Assembly: GCF_002914585.1 (NCBI RefSeq)
Contig: NZ_PDDM01000008.1
Span: 1 to 64,000, forward strand
From: Pseudanabaena sp. BC1403
GTDB taxonomy: Bacteria; Cyanobacteriota; Cyanobacteriia; Pseudanabaenales; Pseudanabaenaceae
DNA length: 64,000 nt
Direction of reading: 5' to 3'
The translations under genes were made by a program, and so were the position numbers. Numbering within the stretch: position 1 is the first letter of the stretch; every line of letters begins with the position of its first letter. Below, piece by piece: positions 9,069-19,409 of the stretch. The notes below the pieces were generated by a model that ran no database searches, was not told the origin of the DNA, and saw nothing but the letters and a program-made list of their open reading frames with translations.

Positions 9069-11303
9069 CTACAGGTCATTACCATTTAAAAGAGCGCCTT
9101 GTAAATCACTACCATCAAGAATTGAACCTGTTGTATTCGCATCTCGCAAATCTGCGCCCCGCAGATCAGCACCACGCAAATCCACCTGTTGTAAATCCGC
9201 AAATTGGAAGTTTACACCCCGCAGATCAGCACCACGCAAATTTGCAGATTGGAAATTTGCATAGCTACAATTGCTGCCATTGAGCACCACACCACTGAAA
9301 TCAGCGTGCCGTAAATCAGCCTCTACCAAATAAGCCCCACGCAAATTCAAACCCGCAAAATTGCGTTGACCGATTTTGTATTGATTGAGCAGCGTATTAG
9401 CATTAAGGGTCACAAAATTGGCAATCGCCTCAGTGCCAGAGTGAATGAGCGATGCTCTCTCGACTTGCTCAATTTGAAGATTATGATCTGTTTTAAGAGA
9501 ACTGCGATCGCCTACATCATCAATAATCCGTAATATCCCAACAATTTTGCCATGAGGATCATGAACGAGAACAGTTGATACACTCACATTAGTCCAACTG
9601 CCATCACGAAGTTGAAAAGTCATCGGGAAACTATTAATCTGTCTACCTGCTAGGGTATCGAGGATTACTGCTTGTAGTTCCAATGCTTGAGACTCAGGAA
9701 TACTTGGTACAGGATGACCGACAATAGTGGAAGTATTCCAAGCAAATAGTTTTTCTGCCGCAGCATTCCACAATAAAACTTTTCCTTCAGGGCTGACAAT
9801 ATCAATCGCCACAGGCACAGCCTTGATCACTGCTCGCAATAGTTCATTTGTCCTTTGTAGACTAGATTCAGCTTCACCTCTTTCACTAATGTCGATACAT
9901 ACTCCATCAGCAAATATCGCTTCCGAATCGGTACGATAATAACGGGCAATATTCTGTACCCATTTCACTTCACCAGAGATCGTAATAACGCGAAATTCAT
10001 GACGGAAAGTGGCAAGATTATCAAAACCAGCTCTAATGAGAGCTTTAAATTGATCAACATCTTCAGGATGGATTAGATCCAATACTTGGTATGGAGAAGA
10101 GATTGCATATCTTGGCGAGAGACCGACTAGATCGATTAGACCATCGCTGATAAAAGCAATAGAAATTTTTCCTTCAGAATTGGTAGCTAAACGATAGAGG
10201 GTCGCAGGCATACTTGATGCGATCGCTGCTAGTCTAAGTTCGCTATCTTGCAACGCTGTTTCTGTGCGCTTACGCTCTGTAATATCACGGGAATTGATTA
10301 CTAAGCCCTGAACATTTACATCCTGTAAAAGATTGCAGCAAACTGATTCTAAATAAACCCAATTTCCATTGATATGCCGATGACGCATCACTATCGGTGT
10401 TGATACGGACAAAGCATCAACAGATTGAGTTAGAAAATTTTGAAAAATTGGTAGGTCTTCAGAATGAATAAAGCTAATAAACTTACTGCCTATCACATCT
10501 TCAGGCATATAGCCTAAAGTTCTAAAGATCGCGGGACTACAATAGTTAATAGTAGTGTCGATATCCAGAATATTTACGATATCTGAAGAATGCTGCATCA
10601 TAGCTCGCAATTTGGCTTCATTATGGGCAAGATTGCGAGAAATACGTCTCTGTTCTTCTCTTTCTACACGAACTTGACGATCCATCAGGTTGAGTTTGGC
10701 GTTCATTTCGGCAACTCTAATCTCTAAACGCTGATGAGACTGTTGCAATTTATCAGCTTCTTGTTTTCGTTGGGTAATATCTTGAATCCACCACCTTAGT
10801 CCAGTTACCCGCCCATCTAAGGGGGCGCGAATACTAATAATTGTAAAACTTGCATCAAAAGGTTGTCCTGTAGGAAACTGCATTCGCAAGTCCAAACTCT
10901 TGATATTTTGTCCTCTTTGTAGCTGACCTAATAATCTTTGAAATTGATCTTTGTAGGAGGGATAAACAAAGTTTTCTAAGTTTTTTCCGATCGGTAGCGA
11001 ACCAAACATGAGCGTAGATGCTCGGTTAGCTTCTGAGATATCGCCATTGGCATCGGTAACAAAGTAGCCATCAGGAGCAAAGTCAAAAAGCTCACGATAT
11101 CGCTCTAATTCTCCTGAAAGCGATTGCTGATAAACTTCTAGTTCTATTAAGCTAGCTCGCAAAACATTTGTAGCATCTTCTAGATTTAGATTTCTTGTCT
11201 CGATTTCGATAGAAGATGATGTAGGTGATTCTGCAATATGTTTAAGCTCTTGCAGTTGCTGAATCGAGGTTGCGATCAATTCGAGACAAAGGCGCATTCC
11301 CAT
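9069..11303 (-). CDS. multi-PAS protein with C-terminal pentapeptide repeats
   Basis: The 744-residue protein has four PAS domains (about 66-185, 228-348, 350-478, 482-600), with coiled-coil linkers near 185-225. A long pentapeptide-repeat helix follows at about 648-744 (A(D/N)LxG units such as ANLRG, ADLRG). The PAS boundaries carry typical DITERK/DISER endings. No kinase, GGDEF, EAL or HTH domain is present, so it should sense a ligand or redox state and pass the signal by protein contact through the pentapeptide part. ATG start at 11303. It follows the helicase gene on the same strand, but hairpins in between make a joint transcript unlikely. The ligand cannot be read from the sequence. 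Confidence 0.85.
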   Translation of the reverse strand: MGMRLCLELIATSIQQLQELKHIAESPTSSSIEIETRNLNLEDATNVLRASLIELEVYQQSLSGELERYRELFDFAPDGYFVTDANGDISEANRASTLMFGSLPIGKNLENFVYPSYKDQFQRLLGQLQRGQNIKSLDLRMQFPTGQPFDASFTIISIRAPLDGRVTGLRWWIQDITQRKQEADKLQQSHQRLEIRVAEMNAKLNLMDRQVRVEREEQRRISRNLAHNEAKLRAMMQHSSDIVNILDIDTTINYCSPAIFRTLGYMPEDVIGSKFISFIHSEDLPIFQNFLTQSVDALSVSTPIVMRHRHINGNWVYLESVCCNLLQDVNVQGLVINSRDITERKRTETALQDSELRLAAIASSMPATLYRLATNSEGKISIAFISDGLIDLVGLSPRYAISSPYQVLDLIHPEDVDQFKALIRAGFDNLATFRHEFRVITISGEVKWVQNIARYYRTDSEAIFADGVCIDISERGEAESSLQRTNELLRAVIKAVPVAIDIVSPEGKVLLWNAAAEKLFAWNTSTIVGHPVPSIPESQALELQAVILDTLAGRQINSFPMTFQLRDGSWTNVSVSTVLVHDPHGKIVGILRIIDDVGDRSSLKTDHNLQIEQVERASLIHSGTEAIANFVTLNANTLLNQYKIGQRNFAGLNLRGAYLVEADLRHADFSGVVLNGSNCSYANFQSANLRGADLRGVNFQFADLQQVDLRGADLRGADLRDANTTGSILDGSDLQGALLNGNDL

Positions 11304-11403
11304 AAAGCATCCATGTTTTAATCATTCTTACGAAGACTTATATAGTATAACAATGAAAGTGAAATGGGCGCAAAGCGCCCTCCTTTTCAGTAATTTTATG
11401 GTG

Positions 11404-11458
11404 AAACCGATTTTGTTTTTTTTAGTTCCTACAGTGCTAAAAAAAACAAAATCGGTTT
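11404..11458. terminator. AAACCGATTTTGTTTTTTTTAG inverted repeat
   Basis: The 22-base arms (11404-11425 and 11437-11458) are complementary, with an 11-base loop and long T/A runs in each arm. It lies between the helicase stop and the PAS gene start. It could end transcription from the helicase gene or shape the PAS 5' region. Confidence 0.5.
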
Positions 11459-11500
11459 TTATAATAAAAATTCCAGATCCTTTTCACTTTTTGTTTTTGT

Positions 11501-11577
11501 ATAGCAAGTCAAGAAACCCAAAAGATAAGAGGCGGCGCTTCGCGCCACCTCTTATCTTTTGGGTCTTGACTTGCTAT
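11501..11577. terminator. long GC-core hairpin abutting the helicase stop, TATAGCAA family
   Basis: The arms run from ATAGCAAGTCAAG through CCCAAAAGATAAGAGG to a GGCGCTTCGCGCC centre and back, about 35 paired bases with a two-base bulge. It ends one base before the helicase stop codon. The TATAGCAA end and the AACCCAAAAGATRAG arm match the elements at 8845 and 57546, so it is both a repeat-family member and a likely terminator. Confidence 0.65.
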
Positions 11578-12954
11578 CTAACGATTACGGCTCTGATGCG
11601 AGTCTCCGTATTCAGTTTTCACATTTTGAGCGGGAGATTTTAGGATGACTCTACCAGATTGATTTTTGGGCTGTGGTTTTGCCGATGATTTGCTAGGAGA
11701 TGGTAAAGATGTGGAATTCCCACTCGAAGAATGTCGATCGCTATTTCCACCACGTCGAGGCTGATGCTTAGATTGCCGTCCCACTTGGATTGGCTCAGGC
11801 TTAGCACGAGGATCAGGCTCGAAACCAGCAATGATTTCTTGGGGCAGCGATCGCTTGATTAATTTCTCAATATCTGACAAGAACTTACGCTCATCCACGC
11901 ATACCAGTGAGATTGCCTCACCTGTTGAGCCAGCGCGTCCAGTGCGTCCGATCCGATGTACATAATCTTCGGGGACATTCGGTAACTCGTAGTTAACTAC
12001 ATGGGGCAGCTCACTAATATCTAGGCCTCGCGCCGCGATATCTGTGGCTACCAATACTTGCAAACTGCCATCTTTAAACTTACCGAGGGCGCGAGTACGG
12101 GCTGCTTGGCTCTTGTTGCCATGAATTGCCATCGCCACAATGTCATCTTGATGTAGTTGTTTGACTAGGCGATCAGCACCATGCTTGGTACGGGTAAATA
12201 CCAATACCTGATACCAGCTATTAGTCTTGATCAGATGGGTGAGCAATTCTCGCTTGCGATCGCGATCTACAGGGAAAATTCTCTGAGTCACAAGATCCGC
12301 AGTCGCATTCTGAGCAGCAACTTCGACTAATACGGGCTGATTGAGTAAAGTACTGGCAAAGGATTTGATCTCATTGGAAAAAGTTGCCGAAAACAAGAGA
12401 TTTTGACGTTCTTTTGGTAATAGGGTAAGAATTCGCCGAATATCACGAATAAAGCCCATGTCCAACATGCGATCGGCTTCATCTAATACCAAGATTTCTA
12501 CCTTGGATAGATCCAATCTGCCCTGTTGCACATGATCTAGCAACCGTCCAGGAGTTGCCACCAAAATCTCTACGCCACCTCTGAGTCGGTTGATTTGGGG
12601 ATTAATGTTAACGCCGCCATAGATCACCATTGATTGCAGAGGTAAATGTCTGCCATACATGCGTACGCTTTCTTCGACTTGAGCGGCGAGTTCACGGGTG
12701 GGTGTGAGGATCAGCGCGCGAATTGGGATTTTTCCCGTTGGCGATCGCTTTACGACTTTATTAGATAGTAAATGTAAAATCGGTAATGTAAATCCTGCGG
12801 TTTTGCCAGTACCTGTTTGAGCACCAGCTAATAAATCTTGGCCTGAAAGAACAACGGGGATCGCCCGTGACTGAATCGGTGTAGGCTCAGTATAGCCGCG
12901 TGCAGTGACAGCACGAACGATTTGATCGGACAAACCAAGGGCTGAAAAAGACAT
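11578..12954 (-). CDS. DEAD-box RNA helicase, RhlE-like
   Basis: The 458-residue protein carries the full DEAD-box set: Q motif (GYTEPTPIQ), [27 protein letters not shown] and [10 protein letters not shown]. After about residue 370 comes a basic, Ser/Pro/Lys-rich disordered tail likely to bind RNA. It should unwind RNA duplexes with ATP, in ribosome assembly, mRNA decay or cold adaptation. The opening [12 protein letters not shown] and the tail fit RhlE better than the cyanobacterial CrhR type. The ATG at 12954 is preceded by a 415-bp region with a TNA element, so its own promoter is expected there. Confidence 0.9.
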   Translation of the reverse strand: MSFSALGLSDQIVRAVTARGYTEPTPIQSRAIPVVLSGQDLLAGAQTGTGKTAGFTLPILHLLSNKVVKRSPTGKIPIRALILTPTRELAAQVEESVRMYGRHLPLQSMVIYGGVNINPQINRLRGGVEILVATPGRLLDHVQQGRLDLSKVEILVLDEADRMLDMGFIRDIRRILTLLPKERQNLLFSATFSNEIKSFASTLLNQPVLVEVAAQNATADLVTQRIFPVDRDRKRELLTHLIKTNSWYQVLVFTRTKHGADRLVKQLHQDDIVAMAIHGNKSQAARTRALGKFKDGSLQVLVATDIAARGLDISELPHVVNYELPNVPEDYVHRIGRTGRAGSTGEAISLVCVDERKFLSDIEKLIKRSLPQEIIAGFEPDPRAKPEPIQVGRQSKHQPRRGGNSDRHSSSGNSTSLPSPSKSSAKPQPKNQSGRVILKSPAQNVKTEYGDSHQSRNR

Positions 12955-13034
12955 AGAACTCCAAATTGTGTGTCGGTTTTTTTATCGGTCTGTCGCTGTT
13001 AATGTTGCCATTTTTATTCGTGCCAATTCATTCA

Positions 13035-13134
13035 TACCAATTCTTAGAGGGTTGCGACATTTCTAAGAATCTAAAACCTTACCCAGAGGGATTTTAAAGC
13101 TTCAAATATGGCTAAGCCATTTTTGAAATTGGTG
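13035..13134. mobile_element. 100-bp TNA-target palindromic element, diverged copy 2
   Basis: It begins TACCAA and ends TTGGTG, with TCA repeated on both sides (13032-13034 and 13135-13137). Internal stems AATTCTTAGA/TCTAAGAAT-like, ACCTTACCCAGAGGG and ATGGCTAAGCCAT match the family plan but have drifted. It is inverted relative to copy 1 and lies upstream of the helicase gene. The rest of this 415-bp gap shows no gene. Confidence 0.65.
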
Positions 13135-13280
13135 TCAGATGGAGCAGAGACAGGATGATTTAACGAGTTTGCAGTATCAATAACTGGGAGCAGATACTGT
13201 AGGTTTAGATTCTAGCAGAGGTTGGCGATTTATAGTGAAATCGATGATTGGGGCAGCAATTCTCATTATGAACCCGATTT

Positions 13281-13359
13281 TGGTGTTTCAAGCGCCAAAG
13301 GCGCTTGAAACACCATTTTTTATATTTTCAGCGCCACTGGCGCTGAAAATATAAAAAAT
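13281..13359. terminator. double GC-core hairpin after the hybrid kinase gene
   Basis: There are two adjacent hairpins. TGGTGTTTCAAGCGCC-AAA-GGCGCTTGAAACACCA is at 13281-13315. The second, at 13315-13359, has arms ATATTTTCAGCGCC and GGCGCTGAAAATAT flanked by T and A runs. They lie 11 bases beyond the kinase stop and probably end its transcript. Confidence 0.65.
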
Positions 13360-13369
13360 GGGTTTGGGC

Positions 13370-15457
13370 TCAGTAAGTCTCCAGCAGTTTTTTGAGGTAA
13401 TTTAAAATATTACGAAGTTGAAAGCCTCTTGCCAATTCTAGGATTTCCCTAGTAAATGCTTTTAGTCCATAGTTGGACTTTTCTAAATCCTTTACACGCT
13501 TTTGTAGAGATTCTAAATCGACTTTCTCAGCTAGTTCTATTAGCTCTAAAATGATTTGTCGAGAAGGTAGCAAGATGTTATTTGCGATCGCTTGATTTGC
13601 TAAAGATGATTGAGGAGAAGCCTCAGAGGGAGTAAAATAACAGTACTCCCATTCTAACGCCAAATTTGCTTGAATGATATCCGTTAACTGTTTCATGGCA
13701 ATGGGTTTAGCCAGAAGATCATCGCAACCAGCTTCGATACATTTCTGGCGATCTCCTTCAAGTATCTCTTCCGATAACATAATTATGACAATGTCCTTAA
13801 GCATAGGAGTCTGTCGGATCTTACGAAGAATATCCCAACTAGCATCATTTAAATTTTTCAAGCCTAGTAGAAGTAAGTCAGGACTATGTGCTGATATTTT
13901 ATCAAAGCTATCAATACCGCCTTCGGCTGCGATGATATCAAAGTCAATTTTAGAGAGCATATCTACTACTAAGTCTCTGGTTAATTGTTCTGAATCCGCC
14001 ACGACGACTTTACGTTTTTTGCCCTTATAACCGATGATTTCAACATTTTGTTGGATTTGATCTGTCGTTTTCGGATTTACGTAAGTAGGTAAATCAATTT
14101 CGATCCAGAAAGTACTACCTTGCCCCAGAATACTTGTTACATTTAACTCTCCTCCCATCACCTCGATGAGGCGCTTGCTAATTGTCAACCCCAAGCCAGT
14201 TCCTGATTGCATTTTGACAGGATCGCCGACTTGTTCAAATGATTGAAATATTTTGGGTACATCCTCTGGTGCGATCCCTACACCACTATCAATGACATCA
14301 AAACGAATTTTGCCGTTACTAGGGCTTTGCACAGTCAGAGTCACAATTCCTTTGTCTGTAAACTTAATCGCATTACCAACTAGATTAAACAAAACTTGGC
14401 GCAGCCGTCTGGCATCACCATAAACAAGCTTAGGAATTTGTCCAATTATCTTATAGATAATCTCTATGCCTTGACTGTCTGCCTGAGCCCTAAATGTATC
14501 GATTAGACCCTTGAGAAGTTCATCTAAATGGAACATGTCACGATCAATCGCTAATTTCCCAGCTTCAATTTTGGACAGATCGAGAATGTCATTAATCAAT
14601 GTCAGCAAATGCTCACCGCTACGCTGGATAACATTTAATCCATCTTTATGTTTAACTGGGTCATCGCTCAGTTTTAGAAGTTGAGCATAACCAAGAATTC
14701 CATTAAGAGGAGTTCTTAACTCATGACTCATGTTGGTAAGAAACTGGCTTTTAGCTTTGTTAGCACTATCTGCGGCTTCTTTGGCAATTTCGAGCTCAAT
14801 GGTACGCTCTTGTACAATCTTTTCTAAATTCTGATTAAATTGATAGAGTTGTTTATTTGAGATAGCCAACTTTTGACGGCTTTCTGCAAGATTTACAATG
14901 CTGCTGTATGCTCTGAGACTAGAAATTAGCGCTGTAAATAATTTCTGCTCGGTCAGATCAGTTTTGGCCTTGTAGTCATTGATGTCATAGTTCAAAATCA
15001 CTGAAGACTCAGGAAAATCCCCTGGCTGGCCTGTACGGAGGATAATCCGTACAAGTTGATTTTGCAAAACTTCACGGATATATTTGATAGCCTGTAAGCC
15101 CGCATCATTGGTTTCCATGATCACATCTTGCAATATCACAGCGATATTAGGATTTTGCGCGATAATTTTGCTTTCTTCAGCACCAGAGAAGGCAGAGATT
15201 ATCTCTAATTTTTTACCTGCAAACTTAAATCCTTCTAGGGCAAGTTTGGTAATTGCATGGACAGAATCATCATCATCACAGATCAAGATCTGCCATTTTG
15301 CTCTGCTCAGTAATGACGTAAATTCAAATATTTCTTGAGATTCGTTATTGCAATCTTCTAGAATAGAAAAATTCTTTTTCTCCGCATCAGCAAAGGGACT
15401 GTCCTCATCCTCTTCTATAAAAATTAGCTCGTCGGAATCTTTGGAATCTATAGGCAT
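13370..15457 (-). CDS. hybrid histidine kinase with N-terminal receiver and degenerate C-terminal receiver
   Basis: The 695-residue cytoplasmic protein has an acidic N-terminus and receiver 1 (about 53-185: DDDD near 60-63, phospho-acceptor Asp111, Lys165 region), then a coiled coil. Next are HisKA with His245 in SHELRTP and HATPase_c with Asn362, DSGVG (390-394) and GTGLGL (419-424). A second receiver (about 484-600) follows. In that second receiver the acceptor position in DLLLLG is Gly532 instead of Asp, while Lys584 remains. The first receiver, placed before the kinase, resembles receivers that feed signals into a kinase. There is no membrane segment, so the input comes from another kinase or a partner. 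ATG start. Confidence 0.9.
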   Translation of the reverse strand: MPIDSKDSDELIFIEEDEDSPFADAEKKNFSILEDCNNESQEIFEFTSLLSRAKWQILICDDDDSVHAITKLALEGFKFAGKKLEIISAFSGAEESKIIAQNPNIAVILQDVIMETNDAGLQAIKYIREVLQNQLVRIILRTGQPGDFPESSVILNYDINDYKAKTDLTEQKLFTALISSLRAYSSIVNLAESRQKLAISNKQLYQFNQNLEKIVQERTIELEIAKEAADSANKAKSQFLTNMSHELRTPLNGILGYAQLLKLSDDPVKHKDGLNVIQRSGEHLLTLINDILDLSKIEAGKLAIDRDMFHLDELLKGLIDTFRAQADSQGIEIIYKIIGQIPKLVYGDARRLRQVLFNLVGNAIKFTDKGIVTLTVQSPSNGKIRFDVIDSGVGIAPEDVPKIFQSFEQVGDPVKMQSGTGLGLTISKRLIEVMGGELNVTSILGQGSTFWIEIDLPTYVNPKTTDQIQQNVEIIGYKGKKRKVVVADSEQLTRDLVVDMLSKIDFDIIAAEGGIDSFDKISAHSPDLLLLGLKNLNDASWDILRKIRQTPMLKDIVIIMLSEEILEGDRQKCIEAGCDDLLAKPIAMKQLTDIIQANLALEWEYCYFTPSEASPQSSLANQAIANNILLPSRQIILELIELAEKVDLESLQKRVKDLEKSNYGLKAFTREILELARGFQLRNILNYLKKLLETY

Positions 15458-15542
15458 TTTTCTATTTCATGAATGATTTGATGGTGATGATAAGGATGGT
15501 CGGCACGAAGCGCTGCTAATCCTTATCCAATCATTTGGTGGA

Positions 15543-16292
15543 TTAGTTTGTGAGAGGTGTATGTGCTATGGATTCTAAGCTGGAGGATGTGAGCAAATTT
15601 AGCCAACTAGTCTTTAGTTCAGGGCTATTGGGCTGAGCCAGAAGTAAATTTGCAAGATCTGCGATCGCTTCATGCCAAATCCCAAACTTTGCATATAGAG
15701 ATACCCGTTCGATCACGGTCGCTTTCTCTAATTTGCTGAGCAAAGTTGATTCAGGTATGATACGGCGGATGATCCCTTCGGAGAAAATATCTTCAGGATC
15801 GCCAGTTTCGCAGATGACGGAGACCAGCCATTTGTAATCTTTTCCAACTTCTAGGGGATTTTTGTCAAATTGAACATTGACGATGCTGGGTGTAGTAGTG
15901 AGAGCGACAGTCTTGCGGGCGATACCCTTGCCTTGCTGATTTTCAAGGGTGAACTCCACCGCGATCGCAGAGGTTTTGGGGATGTATGCAAAAAATGTCG
16001 GATTTGCTGAAACTGTAAGCCCAAATTTGTTTGGCGGGAGTAGGGGTGTAAGCTGTTGTTCTAAAGATTTTTTAGTTTTGTCCTCTCTAGGTTGAATATC
16101 TCGATTTTTCAGGCACAGCCCATCATTGCTCCGCCTTCCACCGCCAATGGTTGTTTTTGGGGCTGGGCTACTTGTAGGGGGCTCAAATGTTAGGGCGTGA
16201 GCATCTTCTGAAAAAATGGAAAATGTGTTGATTTCCCAGAGTATTGCGATCGCAAGGAGAACAACGTATCGATGAAAATATTTAGTTAGCAT
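15543..16292 (-). CDS. DUF928 exported protein
   Basis: The 249-residue protein has an N-terminal signal/anchor (residues about 8-32, ending near ADAHA-like DAHALTF), then the DUF928 pattern. That pattern includes GGGRR, LLPPNKFGLTVSANPTFF, VEFTLEN, YKWLVSVIC and the RVSLYAKFGIWHEAIADL helices. DUF928 proteins are nearly restricted to cyanobacteria and often lie beside two-partner-secretion adhesins, CHAT-TPR and CHASE2 proteins, as here. The biochemical function is unknown; a periplasmic role tied to the adhesin or the CHAT protein is an inference. It is separated by 458 bp from the upstream CHAT gene, so it has its own promoter. Confidence 0.8.
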   Translation of the reverse strand: MLTKYFHRYVVLLAIAILWEINTFSIFSEDAHALTFEPPTSSPAPKTTIGGGRRSNDGLCLKNRDIQPREDKTKKSLEQQLTPLLPPNKFGLTVSANPTFFAYIPKTSAIAVEFTLENQQGKGIARKTVALTTTPSIVNVQFDKNPLEVGKDYKWLVSVICETGDPEDIFSEGIIRRIIPESTLLSKLEKATVIERVSLYAKFGIWHEAIADLANLLLAQPNSPELKTSWLNLLTSSSLESIAHTPLTN

Positions 16293-16587
16293 AGCCTTAT
16301 ACCTAGAAACAGTGACTGATAGATGAAAATTTTACTAGTGGTCTACAGTAGAAGCAGTGTAATGAAAAGGCTTAATTCATATTATGTACTGATGTACTAT
16401 GTTATGTAGAACAAAAATGGTTTTGGTGTCTAAATGTCATATTCAAATAGGGTTTAGAGCCAAAATTGCTGCATTTGTTGTATTAGGAGTGGCTTGGTTC
16501 CAAATCAATAACACATAGCTTTCCATAATATTAAGTTAAGTAATATTTTACTCATTTTTTCCGAGGATAGCTGTTGATCGATTGTAA

Positions 16588-16687
16588 TACCAATTCACAA
16601 AAGTATGACGAGACTTTTGTGAATTAAAAGCAAAACCCATTAAGGATTTTAAATCACAAAATGACTTAGCCATTTTGTGATTTGGTA
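16588..16687. mobile_element. 100-bp TNA-target palindromic element, copy 3 (inverted)
   Basis: The ends are TACCAA and TTGGTA, with TAA on both sides (16585-16587 and 16688-16690). It carries the same three stems as copy 1 in reverse order. It lies in the 458-bp gap between the DUF928 gene and the CHAT gene. The remainder of that gap (16293-16584) is AT-rich and holds no gene I can see. Confidence 0.75.
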
Positions 16688-16702
16688 TAAAATATAAAAA
16701 AT

Positions 16703-16751
16703 ATCAGAAATCAGAAAGAATGAGCTTTGTTCATTCTTTCTGATTTCTGAT
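16703..16751. terminator. hairpin overlapping the stop of the third CHAT gene
   Basis: The arms ATCAGAAATCAGAAAGAATGA and TCATTCTTTCTGATTTCTGAT enclose a 7-base loop. The right arm runs to the stop codon region of the CHAT gene at 16751, so the transcript's last codons form the hairpin. Confidence 0.65.
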
Positions 16752-19363
16752 TACAGCCAATTTCCAACTAAAACGAATGGAGCCCAATAGAAGGGGTGAG
16801 TAAACTGAGGATTTTTTAGAAGGCTTAGTTGCGCTTTTCGTAGAGCCTTGGCCTTGGTTGTGTCGAGAGTTGCTAGTTCTTTATAAAAGTCTTCCATAAA
16901 TGTCGCTGTGGCATTATCCTCAACTGACCACAAACTAGCGATCGTGCTCCGTGCGCCCGAGCGCACAGCCATTCCTGCTAATCCTAATGTGGCTCGATTA
17001 TCTCCCTTTGCGGTTTTGCAAGCACTGAGTACTAATAACTCGATGGGAATTTGGCTGTCTTGTTCCCTAGATTGCAGCAATTCTCCTAATTGTTTAACTC
17101 CAAGCCGATTATTCCACGTTAAGATAAAAGTTTTTTCGGCATCAGAACTAAATTCACCATGAGTAGCTAAATGAACTACTCTATAGGAGCTTTTACTAAT
17201 TTGTTTTTGAATAGACTCACTGATAAACGCTTCATTGAGTAATGGTGTTTGAGCTGACACCAGCAAAGCAATTTGCTGAAGCTCTCTTTCAACATTTGGT
17301 AAGGCATTAAAATTTTGGGTTTCCTTACTCAACCCTCCGACAAATACAGTTAGTTGTTGGCGCTTTAGTGGGCGAGGATCAATGAGTTGTAACCCAGGCG
17401 TGATTGCCAGATTATATTTTTCCATCAAGTACTGTTGCCCATCATAAAGGACTGACATGGGCAAATTTCTCAGAGAACCATCCAGAACAAATGCTAAGGT
17501 CTTAATTTTATTCACAGCTAATATAGATTCTGTTTCTTTACCGATTAATATGTTGTAAATTTTTTCTGACGCTGCTTGAATATCGGTCTCAAGCGATGTT
17601 CGACGTAGCGATCGCCTTAATTTGCTCAAGAGACTTTCTAGTTTATCTTGAGGTATTTTGGTTGTACGGTGAAGCAAGGAACGGTTTGGCAGTGAAATAA
17701 TAACTTCTAGACTCTCAGGCAAAATGATCGGGTAGATAACAGCAGCTTGTGAATCGACTTCATCAACTTGGGTAGCCAGCCCTGTAAGACAAGCTTCTTT
17801 GAAAAAGTTATCCAATTCGGCAAGTTGTAAAGATTCGATTACTTTGCGAGCGTCTCTGAGATTTTCTTGACTAACTTGTTTGCCATGTTCTGGAGTAAGG
17901 AGTAAGGCGACAAGCTGACGGTAGACTGGTTCGACCCTATCACGAAAGGAAAACTGAATATCCGCATTGCTAGAGACAAGATCGCCTCGAATTGAATCAA
18001 GTGTATTTACAGCTTCGCTATAGGCGATGATCGCCTTGGCATTTTCGCCTTGAGATTTAAGTACTCGTCCGAGTTGCCACTGCCAGCGATAGGCAATATC
18101 TGAGGCATTATTGGTTTGGGAGAGAATGAGCGCTTTCTCGGTAAGAATTTGGGCTTCTGAAAACTGTTGAGTTTGTTCATAGAGGTTGCCCAGATATCCG
18201 ATCGCATAGGATTCGGCTCTCGGATCTCCCATCTCTTTTGCTTGTTGAGCAGCTGTGGCGAGGAACTGGGCGGAGGTTTGGCGATCGCTTGATGTGGGAT
18301 TAAGCTTAACTAGACTTTGAGCAAAGCTTACTTTTGCGTATACTGAGGCTCGGCTCGGTGGGAGGCTTGATAGTTGCGATCGCAGATCTGTTAATAATAG
18401 TTGTGCCGATTCAGGCTGTTTCGCTTCAATCTGAAGCCGCAGTTGATTTAATTTTGCTTGGACTTTTTGGATCGGAGTGGTAGCGGTACTAGCTACTTGC
18501 TGATAGTAACTGATCGCTTCGGCGGGTTGTTGTGCGCTATAGGTGGTATTTCCTAAACTCAGGAGAGCGTCGGCAATAATCGAAGGGGCATTGAGTTTTT
18601 TAGCGATCGCCAGACTTTCTTGCAATGCCAGTTTGGAACCTCGGAGATCACCACACAGCCGCAAGGTTTCACCGAGATTGAGCAGAATAGCCGCCTTGAG
18701 TGAGGAGTCGGGACGTTCTTTGAGTTCTAATTGGACTTGCTGAAGAATATCTTTAGCTTTGGGATATAAACCTAGTGATCGCATGGATTGACTCTGATTA
18801 ATCTTGCTACGAATGGCTCCGTCTTTTTCTCCTGACTGCTCGTAGGTTGCTGTCGCTTTTTGCCAAGTTGTTAATGATTCTTGAGCCTTGCCCTGTGCGA
18901 GTTGGATGTTGCCTTGAATATTCAGAGCCTGTGCTAGTAAGTTGAGTTGTTGCGGCTCGGATTGGAGGATTTCTATGCTAAGTGCGATCGTCTGATCGGA
19001 TTCTTTCCATTGACCAAGTTGTTGATATGCTAAGGCAAGATTTTGCAAAACTACAGCGTGATTGAGGCGATCGCCTTGTTTTGCATAAATATCAGAAGCT
19101 TGTTGCCAAGTTGCGATCGCATTAACATATTGACTTGATTGGAAATACTGTTTGCCTCTCTGGACAAGAGTTGCAGGGTTATCACTTCCAGATTGAGTAA
19201 GAACTATTTCAGTTGAGGCTTTTGGAGGATGATTAGCAATACTAGGTTGAGCATTCCATCCTAAGATCAGAGCAAGTATAGTTGCTAAAATTCCAAGGCT
19301 GACATAGCGAAGGAATTTACTGTTTTTGGGTTTTAGATTCGAGATGGATTCCCACAAAAACAT
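16751..19363 (-). CDS. TPR-CHAT protein, divergent type, in the adhesin locus
   Basis: The 870-residue protein has an N-terminal membrane segment or signal (about residues 20-42), irregular TPR units to about residue 480, and a C-terminal CHAT domain. The domain has His735 (HLATHGEF) and Cys782 (LSACKTA). It is only distantly related to the other CHAT proteins of this window, as its TPR units are not near-identical repeats. A good ribosome-binding site, CAGGAAA, stands six bases before the ATG. It lies downstream of the Uma2 and adhesin genes on the same strand. A role in processing or surveillance of the secreted adhesin is a guess from position. Confidence 0.85.
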   Translation of the reverse strand: MFLWESISNLKPKNSKFLRYVSLGILATILALILGWNAQPSIANHPPKASTEIVLTQSGSDNPATLVQRGKQYFQSSQYVNAIATWQQASDIYAKQGDRLNHAVVLQNLALAYQQLGQWKESDQTIALSIEILQSEPQQLNLLAQALNIQGNIQLAQGKAQESLTTWQKATATYEQSGEKDGAIRSKINQSQSMRSLGLYPKAKDILQQVQLELKERPDSSLKAAILLNLGETLRLCGDLRGSKLALQESLAIAKKLNAPSIIADALLSLGNTTYSAQQPAEAISYYQQVASTATTPIQKVQAKLNQLRLQIEAKQPESAQLLLTDLRSQLSSLPPSRASVYAKVSFAQSLVKLNPTSSDRQTSAQFLATAAQQAKEMGDPRAESYAIGYLGNLYEQTQQFSEAQILTEKALILSQTNNASDIAYRWQWQLGRVLKSQGENAKAIIAYSEAVNTLDSIRGDLVSSNADIQFSFRDRVEPVYRQLVALLLTPEHGKQVSQENLRDARKVIESLQLAELDNFFKEACLTGLATQVDEVDSQAAVIYPIILPESLEVIISLPNRSLLHRTTKIPQDKLESLLSKLRRSLRRTSLETDIQAASEKIYNILIGKETESILAVNKIKTLAFVLDGSLRNLPMSVLYDGQQYLMEKYNLAITPGLQLIDPRPLKRQQLTVFVGGLSKETQNFNALPNVERELQQIALLVSAQTPLLNEAFISESIQKQISKSSYRVVHLATHGEFSSDAEKTFILTWNNRLGVKQLGELLQSREQDSQIPIELLVLSACKTAKGDNRATLGLAGMAVRSGARSTIASLWSVEDNATATFMEDFYKELATLDTTKAKALRKAQLSLLKNPQFTHPFYWAPFVLVGNWL

Positions 19364-19409
19364 GAATATTTCCTGTGATATTTATTTAGGATTAGATTTA
19401 GGATTGGAT

